Notes: generated from the sequence alone by a model not told the origin. A stretch of DNA of 64,000 nucleotides from JAKAKT01 sp041305385 (GCA_041305385.1 JBFYLO010000053.1:1-64000); one strand, 5' to 3'. Counted from the first letter of the stretch, positions 47,364 through 57,461 are shown. Translations and numbers: made by a program.

Positions 47364-49963
47364 TAAAAAACAGAAAAAATACTTGGCTCCTTGCATTCCT
47401 GGCAGCAGTGCTCCTGGCGTTGTTCCTCTTTAATTTTATTGATTACAACTTCTCAAAGATTTATCCGAACATACAAGCCCTCAGGCAGTACGAATCCGGC
47501 AAGATTGGTTTTACAGATTTTCTGGGCAAAGTGAACATGCCCGTTAGGGAGTTCCCCGATTACTTCATCTCAATCTACAACTCCCTGACAGCCTCGAACG
47601 AGTTTGCGAGGACCAATCTCCCAATCTACCAAGTCTACACCAAAGGCGAAAACCTGGATGAGCTGAACTCCAACTTGCCCTGGTCAGGGGAGGACACCAA
47701 AAAAGCCACAATTGTTCTTCCTGACGGCACTGTCTGCGATGCTAAACTACGCTATCGCGGCGAGCTCTTCTGGCACTGGTGGTATCCCCAAAAGTCTCTT
47801 AGGATAAAGTTTGAAAAAGGCGCTTGCGACAACAACATGTCAAGCACAGTCAACCTGCTCAATCCCAAAACAATGATAACCATAGACCAGGCCCTTTCAG
47901 CCTATATCGGAAGGGAGATGGGCCTGCTCTCCCCCGAGGATTACTTCGTCGACGTATACATAAACGGAGATTACATGGGCGCCTATGAGTTCCTCTCCCA
48001 GACCAACGAGCAGTTCCTGAGGAAAAGCGGCCGCCTTCCAGGGAATTACTACGACGGAGAGAACTACTCCCAGCCCCACAGGATATTCCAGAAGCCTGAC
48101 AGCTGGACCAAAGCAGCTACGAATAACCAATTTCCAGAGAACGACACGCGCGACATCAGGCACCTCTTATCTCTCGTTAACAGCAATTATTCAAATGAAC
48201 TGGTCGATTTCATAGACTTGGATAAATTCCTCAAATACTACTCCCACAGCCAGATTTTCGGGTATTTCCACGCAGGTGGCTACCACAACCACAAGTTCTA
48301 TTTCGACCCCTCCAGCGGGAAGTTCGAGCCAACGGTTTGGGACACAACAAGCAACAGTATGTTCACTTTCAAGCTCGGCGTCGATTTTATCCCGAACCAC
48401 TTCTATTACACACTCTTTACCAACCCGAAAATAGTTTCAAAGAAGAACGAATATCTCTACAGTTACGTCACCAATGACACTTTCTTTGGGCTTTTTGAGG
48501 ATTATTTTGAGGAGCAATATGGAAGTCTCTATCCATCGCTTCTCAAGGACAAGCTGAAGGACTACAACACCCTCACTGGCAACCGACCATACTCAATGAG
48601 CTTCTTTGACGAGCAGTACACGGTGATGCTCGACTACTACCGGATAAGGCAGGACTTCATAAAACACAGGCTTTCAGAGGACAGTGACATTTATGTTTTC
48701 AGGGACCAGAAAGACCTCAAAATCATAGTCTTTGGCGAGACTACAGTTGACGCAAACTGCACTGCCCCGTTCGTGCCAGTTCTCGATTCCGAGAACATCA
48801 CCATCTCCCCCTCCACTTACTTCGAACTTTTCCCAGGGAGGAAAAACAAGCCAAATGAATTTGGCAATAGCTACGATGACTATGACATGGCCGTAAGCGG
48901 CCTGGAGTATACATTTAACGCACCTGGAGAGGCTTCCTGCCGATTCTACAACGCCCTCACAGGGAACGAAATAGAACCCTCTTTTGTGGAGACTTCTGCC
49001 ATATGGGAGAAGCTCTCGAAAAAACTTACAGGTGAAACGGTCTCCATTCACCCCTGGCGCCTACCGCAGGATCCGCCCCCAAGGCACCTGGTCTTCGGGC
49101 CCGAAGAGTACGAGATAAACGAGACAATCTTCTTAACGGAGTGCGATACCATACTCATAGAACCCGGGGCGAAGTTACTTTTCCATGAGAATGCATCGAT
49201 AATAACCTACGGCAACATAACTGCAAGCGGGACGAGCGAGAGCCCCATAATATTTACCGCAAAGAACAAGGAAAAACCCTGGGGAGTAATAGCGCTGCAG
49301 GGTCAAAAAGCCTACGGAGTTTTCAAGCACTGCATTTTTGAATTCGGAAGCCAGACCTACTTCAAGTGGGTCTGGTACACCGGCTCGCTCTCCGTCTACA
49401 ACTCTCATGCCAAGGTTTCCTATTCGATTTTTAGGGACAACCGAATCTCGGACGACATGCTTAACGCCAAACGGGCGGATTTCTCCATAGACAACTCGCT
49501 CTTCAACAATTCTTTCGGAGATGCAATTGACTTCGACTTTATTGACGGCTTGGTTGAAGACAACACCTTCCTGTTCTCAGGCAACGATGCCGTTGACCTG
49601 ATGGGCTCAAGGGCGATAATCCGGAACAACTACATGTATGGCTCTGGAGACAAGGGAATTTCAGTTGGCGAGCAGAGCTCTCCGTACATCTATAAGAACA
49701 GGATGGAGAACTGCTCCATAGGAATCGAGATAAAGGACGCGTCCGACCCAGTCATAAACGCGACTACGATAACAAAAAACGGAATCGGGATAAATGCTTA
49801 CCATAAGACAATGTATTACGATTACGGCGGAAGGGGTCTTCTCGTGGATTCAATAGTCTGCGACAATGGGGTAAATCTAAAGATGGACGACAAATCTTTC
49901 CTCAAAATCTATCCAGATTTAATATGTGATTCCAAAAACTGCATTGAGGGGCTTTGCAAATGA
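47360..49963 (+). CDS. CotH-type kinase with C-terminal parallel beta-helix
   Basis: This 867-residue protein has an N-terminal membrane anchor (11-27). The CotH domain spans about 85-430: AKLRYRGELFWHWWYPQKSL, DVYINGDYMGAYEFLSQTNE and TVWDTTSNSMF, where the Asp is the likely metal ligand. Bacterial CotH is an atypical protein kinase of spore-coat proteins. Residues 570-860 form repeats of a right-handed beta-helix (ALQGQKAYGVFKHCIFEFGS; DNTFLFSGNDAVDLMGSRAI), a carbohydrate-binding-like fold. It faces the outside and overlaps the VTC gene. Confidence 0.88.
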   Translation: MIKNRKNTWLLAFLAAVLLALFLFNFIDYNFSKIYPNIQALRQYESGKIGFTDFLGKVNMPVREFPDYFISIYNSLTASNEFARTNLPIYQVYTKGENLDELNSNLPWSGEDTKKATIVLPDGTVCDAKLRYRGELFWHWWYPQKSLRIKFEKGACDNNMSSTVNLLNPKTMITIDQALSAYIGREMGLLSPEDYFVDVYINGDYMGAYEFLSQTNEQFLRKSGRLPGNYYDGENYSQPHRIFQKPDSWTKAATNNQFPENDTRDIRHLLSLVNSNYSNELVDFIDLDKFLKYYSHSQIFGYFHAGGYHNHKFYFDPSSGKFEPTVWDTTSNSMFTFKLGVDFIPNHFYYTLFTNPKIVSKKNEYLYSYVTNDTFFGLFEDYFEEQYGSLYPSLLKDKLKDYNTLTGNRPYSMSFFDEQYTVMLDYYRIRQDFIKHRLSEDSDIYVFRDQKDLKIIVFGETTVDANCTAPFVPVLDSENITISPSTYFELFPGRKNKPNEFGNSYDDYDMAVSGLEYTFNAPGEASCRFYNALTGNEIEPSFVETSAIWEKLSKKLTGETVSIHPWRLPQDPPPRHLVFGPEEYEINETIFLTECDTILIEPGAKLLFHENASIITYGNITASGTSESPIIFTAKNKEKPWGVIALQGQKAYGVFKHCIFEFGSQTYFKWVWYTGSLSVYNSHAKVSYSIFRDNRISDDMLNAKRADFSIDNSLFNNSFGDAIDFDFIDGLVEDNTFLFSGNDAVDLMGSRAIIRNNYMYGSGDKGISVGEQSSPYIYKNRMENCSIGIEIKDASDPVINATTITKNGIGINAYHKTMYYDYGGRGLLVDSIVCDNGVNLKMDDKSFLKIYPDLICDSKNCIEGLCK

Positions 49964-50688
49964 TTAGGCAATACTTCAATCGTTATGAATTCAAGTACAT
50001 AATCGATGTAGCTACTAGGGACAAGATAATCGCCGAGATTTCGCCGTTCTGCAAGTTCGACGATTATGCGCTGAAGAACAGGGGCTACAGAGTTTCCAGC
50101 CTCTATTTCGACTCAGACAACCTCCACAGCTATTTCGAAAAGATTGATGGGGAGCGTTTGAGGCGCAAGCTCAGGATTCGCGCCTATCCTGGTTCCGGGA
50201 GCGAAAACTGTTTCATAGAGATAAAGCAGAAGAACGTTAACAACGTGGTAAAAAGGAGGCTTGGCCTTCCCATAGCCCAGGCTTATTCCGCCCTGGCCAA
50301 CCCAGACACGGAGTCTGACTTTTTCCAGGGACTGAAGGAATACGACAGGCAGGTCCTTTCCGAAGTCTGGTATATGGCTGAACTCTATGGACTAAAGCCC
50401 AAGATAGTGGTCAGCTACATGCGAATGCCTTTCGAGGGAGCTTTTGAACGCCGCTTCAGGCTGACCTTCGACTCTAATCTTCAATGCAGGAAAACGAACC
50501 TCCGCGCAGAGGAAAAAGGGTTAAACAAGAACATCCTGAACCCGAGGCTGGTCGTCATGGAAGTCAAGTTCAACAGCTTTGTCCCGTTCTGGATGGTGAA
50601 CATCCTCAACAAATACAACTGCTCTTTGAATAAACTATCGAAATATTGCAGCGGCGTTGATAGGTTAGGTATAATCGGGTCTTTATGA
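49960..50688 (+). CDS. VTC-domain (polyphosphate polymerase-like) protein
   Basis: This 242-residue VTC/triphosphate-tunnel protein has NRYEFKYIIDVATRDKI, YRVSSLYFDSDNLHSYFEKI, RLRRKLRIRAYPG, CFIEIKQKNVN and LVVMEVKFNSFVPFW. The Arg, Lys and Glu pattern lines a tunnel barrel that in yeast Vtc4 makes polyphosphate from ATP. No fused SPX or membrane domain. ATG 49960 overlaps the CotH stop by ATGA. Polymerase activity is inferred. Confidence 0.92.
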   Translation: MIRQYFNRYEFKYIIDVATRDKIIAEISPFCKFDDYALKNRGYRVSSLYFDSDNLHSYFEKIDGERLRRKLRIRAYPGSGSENCFIEIKQKNVNNVVKRRLGLPIAQAYSALANPDTESDFFQGLKEYDRQVLSEVWYMAELYGLKPKIVVSYMRMPFEGAFERRFRLTFDSNLQCRKTNLRAEEKGLNKNILNPRLVVMEVKFNSFVPFWMVNILNKYNCSLNKLSKYCSGVDRLGIIGSL

Positions 50689-51567
50689 AGGCTCGATGGC
50701 GATTGTCTCCACCTTTAGCGCGTCCTCACCTACGGAAACGACTATGTAATCGATTTCGTTGGCTCCTCTTTTAGTGCTGTTCTCAATCGGAAGCCCACTT
50801 GCATAATATGCCACGCCCCCGTACTCAAAATAGTCGTGAGATATCTCAGGCACTTGGTCCCCCGCAAAAACAAGGGTTTTGTTTTTCACGAAGAGCGGAT
50901 GCATGTTCTGAAACCAGTAATTGCTCTTATTCTGGTCTATGAACTTGAAATGTCCCAGTGCAACGAAATAGTAATCAAAATTATCTCCCTGCAAACTCCT
51001 TTTCAAAAATTCCATCTGTTCCCCGCTTATGTCCCCGCCTGCCCAGCAATCCTTAAAGGCATCCCTCTCGGAAGCGCCAACAGTATCCAGCACAATAAAT
51101 CTAATTTTTTTGTTTACAGTGTTCACATCGTAAGTCCGATAAGCCTGTCCTGCAGAGCCCCAATGCTCGATGAAGCTCTCCCTTTGCACATCAGAACAAT
51201 AGTCATGGTTGCCTGGGGCAATAAGAATGGGGATGCCCCCGACATAACTTCTGACCTTTTGTTCAAAGAAGTTCCATTCGTTATCCTGAAGTTCCCTCTT
51301 CGTTCTCATCCCCAATATGGTATCCCCCGCCAAAAGAAGAAGTGAGACATTTTTTTCCTTAAGGTTTCTCAGAATGGTCTCAAATCCCGGGTGCAAGCGC
51401 CCAATCTCGTTTGGCCTGGTATGGCCAACGAAAGCAAATGTGAACTCTTTGGCGTTAGTGGTCGACTTATTTGGTTCGGGTCCAGTTTGAAAAATGAAAT
51501 ACAAACCTATCAGAAATAAAGCCAAAACTGGCAGGCCCCACTTCTTTACTAAATCCACGACTTCCAT
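50683..51567 (-). CDS. membrane-anchored calcineurin-like phosphoesterase
   Basis: The protein has about 294 residues from ATG 51567 (MEVVDLVKKWG), or 302 from ATG 51591; a TATA element at 51594-51604 is too close for the longer form. One N-terminal span (12-28) places the enzyme outside. Metallophosphatase motifs are weak at the first site (FAFVGHTRPNE), then LLLAGDTI, APGNHDYC and ALGHFKF. It converges on the VTC gene with a 6-base overlap. It could remove phosphates added by the CotH/VTC system. Confidence 0.82.
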   Translation of the reverse strand: MEVVDLVKKWGLPVLALFLIGLYFIFQTGPEPNKSTTNAKEFTFAFVGHTRPNEIGRLHPGFETILRNLKEKNVSLLLLAGDTILGMRTKRELQDNEWNFFEQKVRSYVGGIPILIAPGNHDYCSDVQRESFIEHWGSAGQAYRTYDVNTVNKKIRFIVLDTVGASERDAFKDCWAGGDISGEQMEFLKRSLQGDNFDYYFVALGHFKFIDQNKSNYWFQNMHPLFVKNKTLVFAGDQVPEISHDYFEYGGVAYYASGLPIENSTKRGANEIDYIVVSVGEDALKVETIAIEPS

Positions 51568-51728
51568 ACGCTCAATATCTGGCCACCCCATATCATAAAT
51601 TTATCGTTCTTAATCCATCAGGTCGAAATAGCTAAATGATCACTTTAAGTTGAAAGGCAAAGGTGTCGATACGGCGGGAGCATTGTACAAATACGTATTA
51701 ATAAATCCCCCATGTTTTAATTGATAGC

Positions 51729-53513
51729 ATGCTATTCGCAACCATCGGTCTCTTGGTTTTTTGTCTATCCCCAGGCGCGTTTCTTTCTGCAAAGCTCCTC
51801 CCAGAAAAAAAGTCCCTTTCGGAATACCTGGCGCTTTCAATACTGATTTCAGCTTCATTCAATTATTCGATCATGTTCGGTCTCGGTCTTTTCAAAGCGA
51901 TTGGCCTTTTTTCAGTTCTCACAATCGAACTCCTCTCCCTCTTAGCATTGCTTTTTCTTCGCAAAATAAGCATTCCAAGCTTTGGCTCTGCCCCGTTTAT
52001 CCCGAAAATTTCGAAAGCAGAAGCAGTCATCTGTTCCCTCATTGCAGTCATACTTGCATTTCAATTCATAAATATGGCCTTCTTTCCATTCTTCGCATAT
52101 GACTCCGTGAGAAGCTACAACGAGTGGGCAAAAGAAATTTACCGTAATGGCGCCATACCTGTCGGCTATCCGCCTTTCACCCAGACCACATATGCGTTTA
52201 TCTACCTGTTTGATTCCCCAGCTTCTGAAAATTTCGCCCACCTACTCTCTTTCCCGTTTTTGCTCATGTCACTCTTCTATCTGTACCTACTTGGGAGAAA
52301 ATCCGGCGGGATAGGCATCATTCCAGTAGCTCTTTTGATAATGACTCCCTGGTTCCTGCCTGTCTCCAACTCCGGCTACTCAGATATCTTCTCGCTTGCC
52401 TTCGTTCTCTCTTCATGCTACTATCTCCTAAAATCATCTTCAGATAGGACGCTTTCATCTGCATTCCTCTCAGGACTTTTCGGAGGAATGGCAGCCAGCA
52501 CCAAGCTCTATTCACCATATCTCATTCTCATGCTTCCTGCTTCCTTCTTTATCTTCTCAGTACTCAGAAATCCTTCGAGAGAGAGATTGATGCAACTTTT
52601 AGTCTTGGGGATAACGGTTTTTCTGATTGGCTCCCACTGGGAGATTAGAAACATTGCCTTAGGTAGCACCTACGTGCAGAAAACTTTTTTCAGCCACAGT
52701 ATTGACCCTGCAGACACTGTCCTTCTTTGGGGTCCAGAAAGGGCCACCGATTATCTGGCCCGGCCTGGTTGGGCTCTGAACTCTTTTCTAGAAAGCACTC
52801 CCCCGCAGATTTCAATCCCGGTAATTCTAGGAGTGGCATTTGCCTTTTACTTGGTTCTCGTGAAAAGAGGCCCCGTGGCAGCACCACTTCTCTTAGGCCT
52901 AGGTTTCCTCCCCATTTGGTTCTTCTTTCTCTCATTCGATATAAGGCACCTACTCATAGTTTATCCGCTTTTCCTAGTGGCATCATCAATACTTCTGAAA
53001 GAGGCATGGGACAAGATACGCAGACCAGTTCTCATTCTCGTATTGGTCTCTCTTCTCCTACTCCCGCCGTTTTTTGATGCATTGGGCTCTTCCGCGATAG
53101 GCAGTACTAGAAGTTCGCTCCAATTTCCCTCCCACTCCTATTCAATAAACCACCTCTTCGATTCCGATGAAGGGAAACGTGCGGCAGTTTTCGGAGATTT
53201 TTATAACATCGTCATTTTCATCAAATCCAACGAAGAGATACGGGGCGCCACACTGCATACTATTGACTCGAGAATCAAGAGCTATCTTGAGGGCGTGAAA
53301 TTCGACAAGGAAGATGCTGACTATCTAGTCTTCTCCAAAGACTTGGCATTTAAGAAGTGGGATAAGCCTTCCTGGATCGGTACGGACGTCGAAGATGATC
53401 TTAGGGGAAACAGGAGCCGGTTCTTTTCGACAGTTTACTCGAGTGGCACATACCGTCTTTTAAAAATAGATAAAGAAGCAGTTGAAACCTATATGCGTGA
53501 TCGGAATGCGTAA
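51729..53513 (+). CDS. multi-span GT-C-like membrane glycosyltransferase
   Basis: This 594-residue protein has about 12 spans and a C-terminal soluble part. An outer-loop segment YNEWAKEIYRNGAIPVGYPPFTQ after the first spans resembles the acidic loop of GT-C enzymes of the PMT/dolichyl-phosphate sugar group. It probably moves sugar from a polyprenyl-phosphate donor outside the cell. Next gene overlaps by 8 bases. Confidence 0.75.
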   Translation: MLFATIGLLVFCLSPGAFLSAKLLPEKKSLSEYLALSILISASFNYSIMFGLGLFKAIGLFSVLTIELLSLLALLFLRKISIPSFGSAPFIPKISKAEAVICSLIAVILAFQFINMAFFPFFAYDSVRSYNEWAKEIYRNGAIPVGYPPFTQTTYAFIYLFDSPASENFAHLLSFPFLLMSLFYLYLLGRKSGGIGIIPVALLIMTPWFLPVSNSGYSDIFSLAFVLSSCYYLLKSSSDRTLSSAFLSGLFGGMAASTKLYSPYLILMLPASFFIFSVLRNPSRERLMQLLVLGITVFLIGSHWEIRNIALGSTYVQKTFFSHSIDPADTVLLWGPERATDYLARPGWALNSFLESTPPQISIPVILGVAFAFYLVLVKRGPVAAPLLLGLGFLPIWFFFLSFDIRHLLIVYPLFLVASSILLKEAWDKIRRPVLILVLVSLLLLPPFFDALGSSAIGSTRSSLQFPSHSYSINHLFDSDEGKRAAVFGDFYNIVIFIKSNEEIRGATLHTIDSRIKSYLEGVKFDKEDADYLVFSKDLAFKKWDKPSWIGTDVEDDLRGNRSRFFSTVYSSGTYRLLKIDKEAVETYMRDRNA

Positions 53514-54900
53514 GAAGATATTGCTCCTAAACCCCCCGGGCGACAAGCTCTACCTTAGGGATACCTACTGCAGCGCCGCCTCCAAAGCCAATTACTTCTG
53601 GGGCCCAGTAGACCTCATTGTCCAGAGCGGTATTCTTTCGCAGGAGCACGAAGTCCAGGTGCTCGATGCAAACGTTCTCCAGCTCAGCTTCGAGGAAGCC
53701 CACAAACGGGTGCTTGAGGCAAAGCCCGACGCAATAATCTTTCTCATTTCAACACAGTCCAAAAAAAATGATCTCGCATTTCTGGAAAAAATAAAAGAAG
53801 AGATGAAAAACGTAGTTCTCATAGGCTCTGGCAACTTCCTCTATTTTGAAACAAGGAAAAGCCTGGAAAACTACTCATTCATAGATGCAGTAATCATTGA
53901 CTTTACTTATAACGATATACTAAAATACCTAAATGGGGACCTCGCTCACGTTGACCATATGGGATTCAGGGAAGGAAAACAGATAATCATAAGAAACAGC
54001 CTCGGACCCCAGATTTTCGAAATTCCTGTTCCGAGGCACGAGCTCTTCCCTCTGAAATCCTATCGTCTCCCGCACACCAAGCACAGTTATTTTGCGACGG
54101 TTATGGCAAGCCAAGGATGTCCCTTCAAGTGCACATACTGCTATGTCGGCAATATACCCTACCGGAGGAGGACAGTTGAGAACGTGATGGTTGAACTGCG
54201 CCACATTCGTTCCCTTGGCATACGAGAGGTATTCTTCAAGGATTTCGAGTTCCCAGTGTCAAAGGAGTTCGTGAAAGGTCTCTGCGAGGCGTTGGTTAAA
54301 GAGGAGCTTGGGTTCTCTTGGATTTGCCTGGCCCGTGCAACTGATCTGAGCGAAGACGTTGTCGTTCTAATGAAACGGGCCGGTTGCCACACTATACAGC
54401 TTGGTGTCGAAAGCGGCGATGACGAGCTTCTGAAGCGCTATAAAAAAGGCGTTACAACTAGCCAGATACGAACGGCAGTTGCAATCTGTAAGAAGCACAA
54501 AATAAGGCTCCTGACGCACTATATAATCGGGCTCCCGGGGGAAACCGAGAATTCAGCGCTCAAGACAATCGCACTGGCAAAGGAGCTTGATACCGATTAT
54601 GCGTCATTCAACATAGCCATTCCCATAATGGGTTCGAACTTGAGAAAAGAGGCATTGGAAAGGGGCGTGGTGACGGAGGAGCAGATTGAGGAGATGGATA
54701 GCTCTCTTGCGTATCCCGTTATGGAGACTAGCGAACTACCAAAGGAGAAAATATGGGCTCTGCGCAACAAGGCTATCCAGGAATTTTATCTGCGGCCAAA
54801 GTTCATACTGAAAAATCTTTTGGAAATCCGTTCTCCGAAGCAGGCGATAAACCTTTTCCAGGATGGATTCAGACTGCTCAAGAGTACCTTCAAAACTTAA
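53506..54900 (+). CDS. B12-binding-type radical SAM protein
   Basis: The protein has 464 residues from ATG 53506. N-terminal Rossmann-like cobalamin-binding region (LLLNPPGDKLYLRD to about 140), then a radical SAM core with SQGCPFKCTYCYVGN (CxxxCxxC) near 210 and GVESGDDELLKRYKKG near 310. This layout is typical of class B radical SAM methyltransferases that methylate unreactive carbons. Context suggests a lipid or sugar substrate. The base-binding His is not obvious. Confidence 0.88.
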   Translation: MRKKILLLNPPGDKLYLRDTYCSAASKANYFWGPVDLIVQSGILSQEHEVQVLDANVLQLSFEEAHKRVLEAKPDAIIFLISTQSKKNDLAFLEKIKEEMKNVVLIGSGNFLYFETRKSLENYSFIDAVIIDFTYNDILKYLNGDLAHVDHMGFREGKQIIIRNSLGPQIFEIPVPRHELFPLKSYRLPHTKHSYFATVMASQGCPFKCTYCYVGNIPYRRRTVENVMVELRHIRSLGIREVFFKDFEFPVSKEFVKGLCEALVKEELGFSWICLARATDLSEDVVVLMKRAGCHTIQLGVESGDDELLKRYKKGVTTSQIRTAVAICKKHKIRLLTHYIIGLPGETENSALKTIALAKELDTDYASFNIAIPIMGSNLRKEALERGVVTEEQIEEMDSSLAYPVMETSELPKEKIWALRNKAIQEFYLRPKFILKNLLEIRSPKQAINLFQDGFRLLKSTFKT

Positions 54901-54901
54901 C

Positions 54902-55561
54902 CTACTCCCTAAGCTTCTTAAGAACGAAAAGCTCGTTAAGATAAACAAGAGGAAACCTAGGTATTTTTTCGTAGTAAACTATCTTGAGTCCCAATTCCTT
55001 CGCGAAACCCTCGACATCCTTCCTACCAAGAGAGGTCTTGTGTGCCGTCATGTCCTCTATCCTCTTGGCTTTTCCCAAAAAGAAAATTTTTCTCCCAAGA
55101 CGTAGGACGTCCTCGTTTGGATACGTGATGATAAGCTGTCCACTCTGATTCACCATTGCGGCAAGAATCTCCAAAAGTTCTTTTGGATTTTCCACGTGTT
55201 CTATGACTTCTGAGCATACTACGGTATCAAAATTTTCACTTATCGCCTTCCTAACTTGAAACAGATCAGAGCAAACGAATTTCGTCTTGTCTAAAACTCC
55301 GTTCGACTTAGCGATTTGCCCGGCTTTCTTCGTCCTAGCCGGCACAATGTCAACGCCCACTATCCTCTTACACTTTTTTGCGAAAGCACTGGTCGTGTAT
55401 CCCTCCCCGCATCCAGCATCAAGAACAAAATCTTCTGGTCGTATCTTATCCAGTATTCTGTCGATTCTCAGTTTTGCCACGTAGCTGATTATGGGATTTC
55501 CGCTTTCATAAAGATGGCTTTGGTAATCACCGTGTTCAATCTTTTTTCCGCACAATTTCAT
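54902..55561 (-). CDS. SAM-dependent methyltransferase (UbiE/Coq5-like)
   Basis: This 219-residue protein has FVLDAGCGEGYTTSAFAKKC near 44, GVDIVP and FDTVVCSEVIEHVENPKELLEIL near 117. It is compact and soluble, ending with a hydrophobic stretch. It abuts the DUF2304 gene with no gap in a minus-strand operon with two glycosyltransferases. Confidence 0.85.
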   Translation of the reverse strand: MKLCGKKIEHGDYQSHLYESGNPIISYVAKLRIDRILDKIRPEDFVLDAGCGEGYTTSAFAKKCKRIVGVDIVPARTKKAGQIAKSNGVLDKTKFVCSDLFQVRKAISENFDTVVCSEVIEHVENPKELLEILAAMVNQSGQLIITYPNEDVLRLGRKIFFLGKAKRIEDMTAHKTSLGRKDVEGFAKELGLKIVYYEKIPRFPLVYLNELFVLKKLRE

Positions 55562-55891
55562 CTACTCCTCGAAAGCAATTTTCTTTATGATTTTCTTCAT
55601 TTTCTGCTCTTGCACCTTGGCTTTTTTGTAGAGATAAAAGGAGACGGCTGCCAACACCGTTATCGACATTATAGTTAGAGTGTCGAGAAGGTTATACGAA
55701 AGGATTATCGTAGTAGTAAGAGGGAAAAAGAATGCGGACGCAAACGAGACGGCTATGAGGCCCCCCCATATCACGAACCAGACTGCAAATTCGCTTCTTT
55801 CAAAAACCTTTTTTCTATATTGGATGTAAGAGTTATAACAGAAAAACGCCCCAAAGACCACTCCGAAAAGCTGGAGAGCAGAAAGGTTCAT
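55562..55891 (-). CDS. DUF2304 membrane protein
   Basis: The protein has 109 residues from ATG 55891 (MNLSALQLFGVVFG). Three spans with a Lys-rich tail match DUF2304, small membrane proteins usually next to GT2 dolichol-phosphate sugar transferases. The start overlaps the GT2 stop (TGATG). It probably anchors or helps that enzyme. Confidence 0.82.
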   Translation of the reverse strand: MNLSALQLFGVVFGAFFCYNSYIQYRKKVFERSEFAVWFVIWGGLIAVSFASAFFFPLTTTIILSYNLLDTLTIMSITVLAAVSFYLYKKAKVQEQKMKKIIKKIAFEE

Positions 55892-56568
55892 CAAAACAGC
55901 CCCCTTTTCAACATTGCCATAGATATCCGGATTCCAGAAGTTATGTCTGTCCCCTTTACCTCTGTCCATTCATCATAGACGGCTTTTATCTTAACTTCGC
56001 AGTATTTAATATGTTTCCTGCCGACCTCAAGGACGAACTCGGAGCAGACATCATAGCCATCGCTGCGCATATCGAGTTTCCCATAAGCCTTTGACTCAAA
56101 AGCTCTGAACCCCGACTGGCTGTCGGTTATATTGACCCCAGAGAGAAAATTCGCGGCATGGGTGAGCACAGAATTTCCAACTTGTTTAATCCAAGGCATC
56201 TGCCTCGAATCTCCAAACCTGTTTGTGAACACGAACTCATAGCCCTCTTCCAGCTTCGCAAGCAGCTTCGGTATCTCCTCAGGGGGGTGCTGCCCATCAG
56301 CATCAATCAAAACTATTGAATCTGCTCCCATTTTCTCAATCGCATACTCGCAGCCGAGCCTGGTTGCATGCCCGACCCCCATGTTCACGGGCGAGGAGAG
56401 CACTTTCGCGCCCGCCTTCCTCGCAATTTCTGCAGTTCCGTCCACACTCCCGTCGTCGCTCACAAGAACCTCGTCAACATATCTCCCAAGCTCCTTCAGC
56501 ACCGAGCCTATCCTCTTCTCCTCATTGAAGGCGGGAATGACTGCAACGACTTTCTTGCCAGGTTTCAT
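55891..56568 (-). CDS. family 2 glycosyltransferase (DPM1/dolichol-phosphate type)
   Basis: This 225-residue protein has VVAVIPAFNEEKRIGSVLKE, VLVSDDGSVDGT, ADSIVLIDADGQHPPEEIPKLL (DADGQ metal motif) and ITDSQSGFRAFESKAY near 148. The pattern is that of polyprenyl-phosphate mannose/glucose synthases. It makes a lipid-linked sugar donor for GT-C enzymes and AglB-linked glycans. Confidence 0.92.
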   Translation of the reverse strand: MKPGKKVVAVIPAFNEEKRIGSVLKELGRYVDEVLVSDDGSVDGTAEIARKAGAKVLSSPVNMGVGHATRLGCEYAIEKMGADSIVLIDADGQHPPEEIPKLLAKLEEGYEFVFTNRFGDSRQMPWIKQVGNSVLTHAANFLSGVNITDSQSGFRAFESKAYGKLDMRSDGYDVCSEFVLEVGRKHIKYCEVKIKAVYDEWTEVKGTDITSGIRISMAMLKRGLF

Positions 56569-57461
56569 CTACTCATCGCTCCCTTGTCGCAATAAATCTC
56601 TTTTCGCTTCTTGAAAATCTCCCAGAGTCTATTAAAGTTGTATCCATACGCCTTAAGAAAGGGAGACGTCCTCCCTTTGAAAACCGATTTCACAAGCCTG
56701 AAAACCTCTGCAGGGAAAGCAAGAACAAGCCAGAGGGGCGAGTAGTTCTTTAGCATGAACCTTACCCTGCTCCTCTCCCGATAGTAAAAAACCCGTCCCA
56801 TGCCAGTGACTGTCGCTCCCTCCTTGTGAATAAGCACGCTTTTTGGAGTATAAACCACTCTGAAACCGGCCTTCTTTGCCCTCATGCAGTAATCGGTTTC
56901 CTCGTAGTAGAGCGGCGAATAACCTTCATCCAAGTAACCAATTTTTTCAATCACCGCCCTCTTTATGAAGAAAGCTGCGCCAGTGACATAATCATATTCC
57001 CGGACTTTGTCATACTGCCCTTTGTCCGCATCGCCCCGTCCGTGGAACACGATTTTCCATGGAGTGAGGCTGCAGCCGGCATGCTGTATTCGTCCATTCG
57101 GATAAAGGAGCTTGCAGCCGACAATTCCCGTCTCATCGTCCTTTGCAGCGTCAAGAAAGCCCCATTCCCAGTTCTTTCCAACCTCTATGTCGTTGTTCAG
57201 GAGAATTACAAACTCCCCCTTTGAGGCGGAAATCCCCAGGTTGTTTGACTTGGCGAAGCCGAGGTTTTCCTTGTTGGCAATCAGCTTCGCCTTGGGAAAT
57301 TTCTTTCGCACCATTTCCGCGCTCCCATCCGAGCTTGCATCGTCAACCACAATCAGTTCATGCTTCACTTTCGTGTTCTCCTCGAGCAGCGAGATGCATC
57401 TCCCAAGCATGTCCTTGCGGTTGTAGTTCGTGATGACAATTGAGATTATGATTTCGCTCAT
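56565..57461 (-). CDS. family 2 glycosyltransferase
   Basis: The protein has 298 residues from ATG 57461 (MSEIIISIVITNYNRKDML). Motifs are ELIVVDDASSDGSAEMVRK, SKGEFVILLNNDIEVGKNW, LYYEETDYCMRAKKAG. Length and motif order fit rhamnosyltransferase-like GT2 enzymes, similar in layout to the one at 41633. It overlaps the flippase gene by ATGA. The much longer frame upstream runs through the flippase and is not real. Confidence 0.9.
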   Translation of the reverse strand: MSEIIISIVITNYNRKDMLGRCISLLEENTKVKHELIVVDDASSDGSAEMVRKKFPKAKLIANKENLGFAKSNNLGISASKGEFVILLNNDIEVGKNWEWGFLDAAKDDETGIVGCKLLYPNGRIQHAGCSLTPWKIVFHGRGDADKGQYDKVREYDYVTGAAFFIKRAVIEKIGYLDEGYSPLYYEETDYCMRAKKAGFRVVYTPKSVLIHKEGATVTGMGRVFYYRERSRVRFMLKNYSPLWLVLAFPAEVFRLVKSVFKGRTSPFLKAYGYNFNRLWEIFKKRKEIYCDKGAMSR

